A program made the position numbers and the translations under genes. The notes under the pieces were generated by a model. That model did not search any database. It was not told the DNA's origin and saw only the letters and a list, made by a program, of their open reading frames with translations. Below are positions 21,935 to 30,184 of a DNA stretch of 62,127 nt, one piece after another. Every line of letters starts with the position of its first letter. Within the stretch, counting starts at the first letter, position 1. Origin of the DNA: Porphyra umbilicalis (Eukaryota; Rhodophyta; Bangiophyceae; Bangiales; Bangiaceae); the NCBI GenBank assembly GCA_002049455.2, contig KV919155.1, positions 1 to 62,127 of the forward strand, given 5' to 3'.

Positions 21935-22326
21935 CCCGGATGCTGGGAACAAAGCGCGGCCGGCCACCGCCACGGCGGCCTCAACGGCGTCGCTCTGTGG
22001 GCGCGCGGTGGCAGTCGAGCGCCCACAGGCAACGCCCGCGCGGGCAAGCCGCAGGCGATGCGCGCCCGCGGCAGTACGGGGTGGCCGCGCGGTCGGCGCG
22101 AGCCGAGCAGCGCCCACAGCGTCTGTCAACAGCGGTCGGCCGCTGTCACCAGCGTGCCCCGCCGTCCCCCAATGGCTCCTTGCCGTGCCCCGCGGCGTGG
22201 TCGGCGCCCCCACCCCGCGCCCCGGCTGCGGGCACCGCTGTGGGGCCCGACTGCCAGCGCGGGCGGCGCCCCCACAGCGCCGCTCCAATGACAGTCCATC
22301 TGTTGGATGGGGTAGGGGGCCGTGCT

Positions 22327-23100
22327 TCACCCCATCTCCACACGCGGCGGGCGCCGGGCGGCCCCGCGCGTCCCCGCCCGAGGTGTCAAGCGCCGCTCCC
22401 GCCGCGCCGCCGCCGCCGCCGCGTCGGGGCGGCGCACGGCGCCGCCGCCCGCGGGCGGGGGTCCAACCCCGCGGCCCCCGCGCGCGCCGACAACGTAGCC
22501 GCCCGCTCGGCGCGCGTCGGGTCGCCCCCCCATCACGAGGCGCGGCGGGCGCGCCGCGGCTCGTTGCCGGCGCGCGCGCGCGCGCGCGCGCGCGCGCAAG
22601 CGCACCGCCGCGACGCCGCCGCCCGCCGTCCACGTGGGCGGCGGCTGCCAGTGGGGGGGGCGCCACCCCAGCCCAGCGGCGTGGATGACGCCCCCCCCTG
22701 ACGGCAGGCGGCTGGCCACGACGGGCCCGCCGGCAGGCGGCGGACGGGGGGGGGCCGCGGCGCCGCGCGCCGCCGCCCGCCGCCCGTCACGCGGCGCCGA
22801 CGGGATTTGGGCGGCGCCCCGTCCGTAATGGTCAAACCAAATCGTCCCCGGCGGCTGCCCGCCGTCCCGATTAAGTGGGCCCGTCGGGCGCCCTAATCGA
22901 CACACGCAGAGGCCGCCCGCGGTCGCCTGGGCGACCCGCCAGCTCTTCACAGTCTCGGGCGCGGCGGCGCGCTTCCACCCCCCCCCCCCGCCGCAGTGGC
23001 GTCGCCGACCGGCGGCGGCGGTCCCGGCTCGGCGGCGGCGCCTCCCCCGCGCGTGCGGGCGCGCCCCCGCCCCCGCGCGGGCGAGCCGCGGCGCGGCCAT
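22327..23100 (-). CDS. Hypothetical protein (uncertain)
   Basis: The minus strand carries protein-like, lower-complexity-free stretches: WKRAAAPETVKSWRVAQATA, GGLCVCRLGRPTGPLNRDGG, PPGTIWFDHYGRG, VVASRLPSGGGVIHAAGLG and WRPPHWQPPPTW. These occur where base composition is least extreme, so coding is plausible. No family is recognised. The nominal ATG is in CCATGG at 23097-23102, the same palindrome used by the helicase start on the other strand, so one of the two starts must be elsewhere. The C-terminal part is Arg/Ala-rich. It could instead be an exon of a larger gene. Confidence 0.3.
   Translation of the reverse strand: MAAPRLARAGAGARPHARGRRRRRAGTAAAGRRRHCGGGGGWKRAAAPETVKSWRVAQATAGGLCVCRLGRPTGPLNRDGGQPPGTIWFDHYGRGAAQIPSAPRDGRRAAARGAAAPPRPPPAGGPVVASRLPSGGGVIHAAGLGWRPPHWQPPPTWTAGGGVAAVRLRARARARARRQRAAARPPRLVMGGRPDARRAGGYVVGARGGRGVGPPPAGGGAVRRPDAAAAAARRERRLTPRAGTRGAARRPPRVEMG
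22570..22597. repeat. (GC)14 alternating dinucleotide tract
   Basis: 28 bp of uninterrupted alternating G and C. Such tracts readily adopt Z-DNA. Confidence 0.9.
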
Positions 23101-24565
23101 GGCCCCCCCCCGCCCGCCTTTCTGTCCCCCCCACCCCCCTCACCGCCTCGGCGTCCCGCGGCGGGCGGCTGCGGCCGGCGGGGCGCCCCCCCCCCCCCGC
23201 CCCCCCCCCCACGCGCGGCGCCACGACCCCCCCCCCCCCTCACGGCGGCGGCGGGGGCGGCGCCCCCCCCCCCCCCCCCCCTCCTCCCGCTCCCGCGGCG
23301 CCAAGCGGGGCGCCGCCCACGCCGCCGCCGCCGCCTACACCGCCCACTTTACGGCGCTGTTGGCGGCAGAGGTTGACGCGGAAGCGGCCGCCGTGGCGGC
23401 CGCCGCCGCGCGCGGCGGCGGCGCCGGTGCCGCCGCCGCCGGCACCGTCGGCGGCCTGCGCCCGCGGCGGCGGCCGCCCCTCTTTGGGGATGTGGTGTGG
23501 GAGCTGGGCGCCCCGCGGGGGGGGGCGGGGGGGGGGGGGGTGCCCCCCTCAGCCTCGCCTTTTCCAAGGGCGACGTCGTGTCCCTCGTGCGTGACTTTGG
23601 GGGGGGGGGGGGGGGGGGGGCGCCGCCGACGCCCCCGCCCGAGGGCGGGCGCGCGCCGCCCGGCCGCCGAGCCGCCCGGCCGCCCGCGGTGGGCGTGTCG
23701 GCGGCAGACGCGGGGGCGGGCGCGCGCGGCCGCCCCCACCGACGTTTCTCGATGGGGACGAGGAGGAGGGCCACCCCGCCACCGTCTACCGCGTGCGCCC
23801 GAGCGCCGTCGACGTGGTGCTGCGCCGCGGCTCGGCGGGGGACCGGGAGCTCGACGCCGGCGGCGGCGGCCATGGGGGGCGGTGGCGCCTCACGCGGCGG
23901 GTCAATGGCGTCGCCTATGCGCGCGCGCGCGACGCGGTCGCCGCGGCGGCGGCCGCGTCGCTGGGCGAGGGGGGGGGGCTCGCGCGCCTCCTCGTCCGCT
24001 CCTTTGACGCCGCGACCGTGGACGCGGCGGTGGCGGCGGATGGGGGGGGGGGGTTGGGGGGGGCGTCGAGGGCGGCACGCGCCCCCCGTGCCGCCTGCCG
24101 ACGCTGCGTCGTGGGCGGCCGCTGCCCGCGCGCGGCCGCCCGGCGTCGGCAGGGGCCCCCCTCTGCCGGCCCCACCACCGCCGTCGGTGGGGGTGGGTGG
24201 ACGCCCCCCCCCCCCCCCTCTCAACCCCCCCCAAACCGCCGCCGTCGCCGCCGCCACGACGCGCACGCTGACCCTCATTGCGGGTCCGCCCGGGACGGGC
24301 AAAACCGCCACCGCCGCGGCGGTCGTGCGGGGCCTCGCCGCCACCGCGGCGGCGGGCGGCGGCGGCGCGGTGCTTGCGGCGGCGGCGAGCCACGTGGCCG
24401 CCGACCACCTGGCGCGGGCGGTGGTCCGCGCGGGCGTCCCCGCCGCGCGGGTCGTGCGGATGGGCAAACCCGCGGCCGTCGGCGACGACCTGTGGCCGAT
24501 GACGCTCGACGTGCGGGTGGCGGCGCTGACGCGCCGCCGCGAGGGGGGCGCCCCGCCCGTCGCCC

Positions 24566-24601
<36 letters not shown>

Positions 24602-25665
24602 GCGGCGGCGCGCGTGGCGGGGGGGGCGTAGTCGGGCCGCGGCGGGCCGCCCGCCGCGCGGCGGCGGCGGCGGCGGCGGCGGCGGCCGCGGCCGCGGCGG
24701 CCGCGCGGCGGCCGACGCGGCGGCCGCGTACGCTGCCACCGTTGCGGCCACGGCGGCGGTCCTCGACGGCGCGGCGGTGATTGTCACCACCTGCGTCGGC
24801 GCCGGCCACGAGGCGCTCGCGGCGGTGCCCGTCGCCGCCGTCTTGATTGACGAGGCGGCACAGGCGACGGAGGCCGACGCCCTCATCCCCCTGACGCTGC
24901 CGGGCGTCGACGCGCCGGCGGGCGGGCGGGGGGGGGGCGGCCGCGGCGGGGGCCGGCCACCCACCGGCTGCCCGGTGCTCGTCCTCGTCGGCGACGATGC
25001 GCAGCTGCCGCCGACGGTCTTGTCCGAGGCGGCGGCGGCCGGGGGCCTCGGCGTTAGCCTCTACCGCCGCCTCCGCGGCGTCGGCGTGCCCGCCACCCCG
25101 CTGACCGTGCAGTATCGTATGGCGCCGGGGGTGGCGGCGTGGCCGGCGGCAACGTTTTATGGGGGGGGGTTGGTCGACGGCGTGGCGGCCGCCGACCGCC
25201 CGCTGCCGCGGTCGTGGCGGGGGGGGGGGGGGGTGTTTGGGGGGACCGCCCCCGTGACGTTTGTCGACGTGCGGGGGGGGGGGGAACGCCGGGATGGGGG
25301 GGGGGGGGGGGTGCTCCCGCCCGAGTGGCGCTCTGCGGAAGCGGCGGCCGCCGAGGCGACGGCGGCGGCAGCGGCGGCGGCGGCAGCGGCGTCGCTGTCG
25401 CGGCCGCGGGGCAACTTGCGGCGGGTGTCGCCGCCGGCGCTGGCGCCCGCCGCCGCGGCGAGCGACGCGGCGGGCGCCGGCGCGCGTGCGCGCCGCGGGC
25501 GGCGGTCGGAGACGGCGTCGTTGCCGCCGCACGGTGCCAATGGGGACGCGCCCGCGGCGGGCGGCGGGGCCTCCTTCTCCTACCGCAACGACGCCGAAGT
25601 CGCCGCCATCGTCGCCCTCGTCACGTACCTCGTGCGCGCGCCCGGCGGCGCCGACGGCGCCACCC

Positions 25666-25706
<41 letters not shown>

Positions 25707-26282
25707 ACGGTGTCCCCCTTTACCCCCGCCGACGTGGGCGTCATCACCCCCTACGCCGCCCAAGCGCGGGCGGTGGCGCGCGCGCTCGGCGCGTCGCCGG
25801 CGACGGCCGGTACCGAAGTGTCGACCGTGGACGGCTTTCAGGGGCGGGAAAAGCCGCTCATCCTCCTCTCGACGGTGCGGTCCAACGGGGCGGCGCGCGT
25901 CGGCTTTGTCGCCGACGGGCGGCGGGCCAACGTGGCGCTGACGCGCGCACGGTCGGGGGTGGTGCTCGTTGGGGACGCCCGCACGCTGCGCGGCTGCGCC
26001 CTGTGGGCCGACTGGCTGCGGTGGGTGGGGGACTGGGGGCGCGTGGTGGGGGGGGGGAGCTGGGGGGGGTCTTGGGGGGGGGGGGGGGGGATGCTGCTGG
26101 CGGGGGGGGGGTGGCGGGGGGGGGGAGATGTGGCGTCGATGGCGTGGCCGAGGGCGGCGTTGGGGGCGGTGAGGGGGCCCCAGGAGTACCCGTCGACGGC
26201 AGGTAGGGATGGCGTGACGGTGGTGTGCGTTGCGCCCGCGGCTGGTGCTGGTTTTTTTCTTGGGACGGCATCGCTCACTTGA
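23099..26282 (+). CDS. SF1B helicase of the IGHMBP2 (SMUBP-2)/UPF1 group, frame-broken
   Basis: The N-terminal part resembles IGHMBP2: YTAHFTALLAAEVDAEAAAV, then FSKGDVVSL, GHPATVYRVRP, and LTRRVNGVAYARARDAV. Then LNPPQTAAVAAAT and Walker A AGPPGTGKTATAA (24282-24305), motif Ic RVVRMGKPAA, Walker B LIDEAAQATEADALIP (DEAAQ at 24849-24863), motif III LVGDDAQLPPTV, motif IV QYRMAP (25110-25121), motif V TVDGFQGREKPLILLSTVRS, and motif VI NVALTRARSG. These motifs define the 5'-3' RNA/DNA helicases of this group, linked to translation, mRNA decay or tRNA/rRNA maturation. Gly/Ala inserts expand the loops. Frames change near G runs 23527-23540, 23599-23620 and 24042-24053, C run 24206-24219, and 24617-24624. 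The start ATG lies before a low-complexity leader and may be further in. Confidence 0.85.
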
Positions 26283-26549
26283 CGACTGCGTCTACTCTCG
26301 GCACGGAATGCAGCAGGGACGGTCGGGGTGCGTCGTGGCTGGTCTTGGTGAGTGGCATCCAGACTGTGGCACCACGTCGCGTGACGCAGCGCCACCTGGG
26401 TGGTAGGTGAGCGACTGTTCCGCCCGTGTCGTGTGCACGAGCCGCAGGTGTGCTTGTCCCAGTGCCAGGAAAGAGGCGGGCTCGGAGGAACAGAACAAGG
26501 CAAAGCGCAGGATGCATGTCATCGGACAGTGCGGAGCCTAGCAATTGCC
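26283..26549. other. Intergenic between helicase and tRNA-Ala
   Basis: No gene seen. Composition is moderate. This separates the helicase stop from the tRNA-Ala terminator. Confidence 0.5.
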
Positions 26550-26553
26550 AAAA
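26550..26553 (-). terminator. Pol III TTTT terminator of tRNA-Ala
   Basis: On the minus strand four T residues follow four bases (TTCC) after the discriminator base of the tRNA, the expected position of a Pol III stop. Confidence 0.7.
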
Positions 26554-26557
26554 GGAA

Positions 26558-26668
26558 TGGAGCAGCAGGGGATCGATCCCTGGACCTCGCGCACTCACGG
26601 AACCTCATGCGAAGCGCGCACTCTCGAGCGGCAGCCTGTGCAGGCGACAACCACTGAGCTACAACCCC
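26558..26668 (-). tRNA. tRNA-Ala(CGC) with two introns (D loop and 37/38)
   Basis: Reading the minus strand: acceptor GGGGTTG, TA, D stem GCTC, D loop AGTGGTT, then about 24 extra bases (26625-26648, containing the hairpin GCCT-GCAC-AGGC), D stem GAGT, anticodon stem CGCGC, loop TTCGCA, a 14-base insertion TGAGGTTCCGTGAG (26594-26607) after position 37, T, stem GCGCG, variable AGGTC, T arm CAGGG-ATCGATC-CCCTG, acceptor CTGCTCC, discriminator A. All stems pair once both insertions are removed, apart from one T-T in the acceptor. G3:U70, the AlaRS identity pair, is present, and the anticodon CGC reads GCG. Box A (TAGCTCAGTGG) is intact. T54 is replaced by A, which is unusual. CCA is not encoded, as expected for a nuclear tRNA. 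Confidence 0.8.
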
Positions 26669-28337
26669 ATTTCATGATGAAAGCACCGATCAATAGTTGG
26701 ATTTTAATAATAGTATATTACCGACTAATACAAAGACTGTAACGTTTCCCGTGCTGTACTGTACTGAGCTCACCCAGCTGACGTCAGTTTGCAGCTCAAT
26801 GAAATGACGACGCGGGAGCAGGACAGATGAGCATGAAAAAACACTCGTTAACTCTAGGCTGTTTCCAGCATCTGGGGGCACTCTGGGGGTCCTGACAAAT
26901 CTGCGTCCACTGGACATTTGGAGAGGGGCCAGACCCCAGACCTTTGGTTGGTGTTTGCTGGCACGTGCCGACTCGTGTCTCCCTGTGCGCCGACCGCCAG
27001 GGGTAAATGGTCAATGGATCAACTGTAGAATTGTCTCACACAACCGTAAGTGACTTTCTTAGCCTCACCTAATCACTCATCTTCTTCCCACTGCAGTTCT
27101 TCCCCACCCACCCACATGGGCCGAAGCGCTGCAATACAAACACAAGGAGAGCCTGTCGAGCAAATGAAGCATGTGAAATGGAGACACAGGAAAATCCTAG
27201 ACCCTCGGCATGCATATGAGGAGGGGGGGAAAGGGCAAGCCGAGCAAAAGCGCCAGCCGGAAAGGGGGAGGGGGGGGGGCGGGGATCAAAGGCAAACACC
27301 GCAACCACGGGGAGGCACACCGCGACGAGGAGGGGTGGGGGGGAGGGGAGTTGCACAAACGAAACAGAGAACAAAAGAGATGGAGCTACGAGGCAGCCCC
27401 GCAAGCGTGTGCAGCACAGATGTGGCAAAGAGCAGCGGGGGGACGGGGGGCGGCGACCAGGAGGAGGCGGTGGCAGCGTTGACGAAGGCGCCCACAGTGA
27501 ACGGGATCACGTGGGGCCAAAGCCACCAGAGCTTGGGCGCGCGCGCGCTCTCTGTCCAGATCTGGACAGGAGTCAAAGCTGGGTAGCCTGCCAGCGTAAC
27601 TTCAGGTAGACGACTGTTGGCCAATCATACGCTCTCATTGCGGCAAGCCTTACTCTGTGTGTGGGGCCACTCCGTGCTTTCTACAATCGAGATGCGGAAC
27701 AAAACTGCGCGCGTTGCCGAGGGGACGCGCACTCATCCCACACACTTGTTGCCATGTTGGCGCATCCGGCCGTCGCCTTCGTCGAGCTGTCTTGCTGCAC
27801 CCTGAGCTTCTTCTCAGGCCCTGGTGCCTGCCCTTGCTCTCCGCTCCTCTATCTAGTGGCCTGCGGCGTCTACCCCACATCGTGCTCTGTTCGTGGCTGC
27901 TTTCCCCCCCCGCGCCCTCCGTGATCCTGCCTGTGTGTCCTGTTTCCGCTCTCTCTGTTAATTGCGGTGGTACGGTTTTCTTTCCCGTGGGGCAGCCCGA
28001 CCTTGTCTCCCTCCCCACCTCCGTCCTCGTTTTCCATTGTGTGGGCGCTCCTTTTTCTGCGCTACTCCCGTTCCTTTGGCACCTTGACGCCGTCCATCGC
28101 GGGCCACCGACGAATCCGCTAACTCATGACAACGGCTTAAGGTGCCTAGCTTAGTTTGCACGAGACAACTACCAGGCCAGCAAATAAAAGAACTTCTGAG
28201 ACCAGGTCCTGGCACGGGGCTGCATGTGTCACCCATGCAGGGCCGGTTGCGGAGACCCAATGATCTACCAGCATTCGGAGACGAGGCTGACATGAGACAG
28301 CCGCGCACAGCCATACATTCCGCGCTTTACCCTTAAC
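26669..28337. other. Intergenic, no recognised gene
   Basis: 26690-26800 is AT-rich. 26862-26905 carries a fragment of the dispersed repeat found at 28.37 and 39.93 kb (CTGTTTCCAGCATCTGGGGG, then GTCCTGACAAATCTGCG). Between 27069 and 27624 the minus strand has hydrophobic frames (such as KLWWLWPHVIPFTVGAFVNA) that could be an exon of a membrane protein, but I cannot support a gene. 27830-28080 is pyrimidine-rich on the plus strand. Confidence 0.4.
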
Positions 28338-28660
28338 TCTGGGGGTCTCCTGAATGCCCATTGCAGGGCGATTTGTCAGGACCCCCAGACATCGTCACGG
28401 CCCGCAGACTGCCCATCCAAACGCGTTTTGGATGGGCTTTGGATGGGGATGGATGGGCTTTTGGATGGGAATGGATGGGCGTTTCCTCCCAACCAACGCA
28501 GGTTTGGACGGGGTATGGTTGGGGATTTGGATGGGCGTTTCCAGCCGATGGCGTAGTCACCCGTTCCGCCCGTGTGTTCTTCGAGTCGAGCAGGCCCGCT
28601 CGAGAGACAGCGAGTGATCCTCGGCAGGCTCGGCCGTTTCATATTCAGAAACCCCAATGT
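28338..28660. repeat. Dispersed GGATGGG-rich repeat, copy 1
   Basis: Opens with CTCTGGGGGTC and TTTGTCAGGACCCCCAGACA. It holds the palindromic phrase CATCCAAACGCGTTTTGGATG, several GGATGGG(C/A) units, then TTTCCAGCCGATGGCGTAGTC and CGTTCCGCCC. The right part is clearly homologous to 29555-29790. No coding capacity. Confidence 0.75.
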
Positions 28661-29299
28661 GAAACCAAGAGACCATGTGATTGGCTACCAGTCGCAGGTG
28701 GTTTGGCCACACCGCGCAGCAGTTTGGGTCGATCCAATTGGTCTGCTGGTAGCATAAGTATCACGTGATGTAGCACGCCAATTGCACGGCCCTTGGTTGG
28801 CCGTCCTCACGACCGACTCCGAATTCAACGAGGTGAAGTCGCGGCGGAGGCGGAGCTGCAGCGTTCGTGACACCAGCGCCGTTACGAAGGCACTGACGAA
28901 CTCGCAGTGGCCCAACAACGTGGCCCAACAACGTACGCCTGCATGGTAGACACTGTGCAAGTGACGGATTTTTTGCACTCTCAAAACGAATAGCGAGGCG
29001 CTGCGTGGAGCACGGCGTTTTGCGATGTCACCGACTCGGCGCGATTTTCGAGGCCAAGTCATCTCGTGTCGCTGTCTGTCGGCGTGAACAAGACGCGACC
29101 GTCGGTCTGGTCGCGACGTCGACGACGCGGACACAATCTACAAGATTCGAGTGTCAATTACTTTAAATTGTGGGAGTTGTATCGCAGAAATGCAAGGATC
29201 GACCTCGTGCCGCCGGCGCCGCCGAGCACGGCGGACCAGATGGGACAGGTACGGGGGCTACAGTTAGCAAGGCCCGCCACAAGAGTAGAAATGATGCTG

Positions 29300-29810
29300 G
29301 CCCAATGAGATGGCGTCATTTTTCCAACGCCGTGACGAGGGCTGGAAAGAAACGGTTGTGCTGCACAAAAGGGCGATGACTTTTGACTGGCCCTCGGTCG
29401 AGGAAGCCCATCCAAACCGAGTTTGGATGGGAAATGCGGGGTCTCCCAGAAGGGGCAAAAACACCCAACCGAATCGGGCTTGGATGGGGGATGGGCTTGG
29501 ATGGGGATGGATGGGCCTGTCTGCGGGCAGTGACGATGCCCCCATATCGTCAAGGCTCCCCGCACACCCCATCCAAACGCGTTTTGGATGGGGTTGGATG
29601 GGCTTTCGGACGGGGACGGATGGGCGCCCAAAACCCATCCAAGCCCATCCAAATCCGTTTTGGATGGGGTCTGGATGGGGACATCGGAATGTTTTTGGAT
29701 GGGTGTTTCCAGCAGATGGCGTAGTCCCGAGTTCCGCCCTTGAGAGTCCTGACTGGCGGGGCCCGCCTGAGGGACAGCGTGTCACTCTCGGCAGGAGCGG
29801 CTGTTCTAGA
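29300..29810. repeat. Dispersed GGATGGG-rich repeat, copies 2a and 2b abutting
   Basis: The left half (29303-29540) starts TGGCCCAATGAGATGG, continues GAAAGAAACGG, and resembles 39691-39940 in the same orientation. The right half (29541-29810) resembles copy 1. Both contain palindromic CCATCCAAA...TTTGGATGG segments. The two halves meet around GACGATGCCCCCATATCGTC. Confidence 0.75.
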
Positions 29811-30184
29811 TCCCCGACGCTCGATGTTTAAGAAGCTCTTTTCCATTGGACACAGACGTGTCGCCATTCAACCAATGCCACACCAGCATGGAGGACAAGA
29901 AGGTGCTGACAGATAGAGAAAAACACGCAGCGACGAGCACCTGTTCTTTTGTCCACGCTACTGCTCGGCCCCTGATCAGACGCTTCGAGCCGCCCCACAA
30001 GGACTTTCACGCACGTTTTCTTCTCTGTCGATCTCATGTACGCAATAGCATCACACAAGCTGCACGAGCGGCACGAGTGTGCACAAAACAAAACCCCTCC
30101 AAAAGAGCAAGGCAGCCCTAGCGGCTGCTATCAACGGATAGGCGCCATGTAGCACCGTCAGTGTACCCCGCCTGCTTCCCCCTA
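29811..30184. other. Gap between the repeat and the 858-aa ORF
   Basis: No gene seen; moderate base composition. Confidence 0.4.

Noticed and set aside
27069..27624. Membrane protein gene on the minus strand
   Set aside because: Two hydrophobic frames overlap, but neither has recognisable motifs, a good start or splice context.
28338..29810. CRISPR-like array of GGATGGG units
   Set aside because: Spacing is irregular, units are degenerate and palindromic, and the context is a eukaryotic transposon region.
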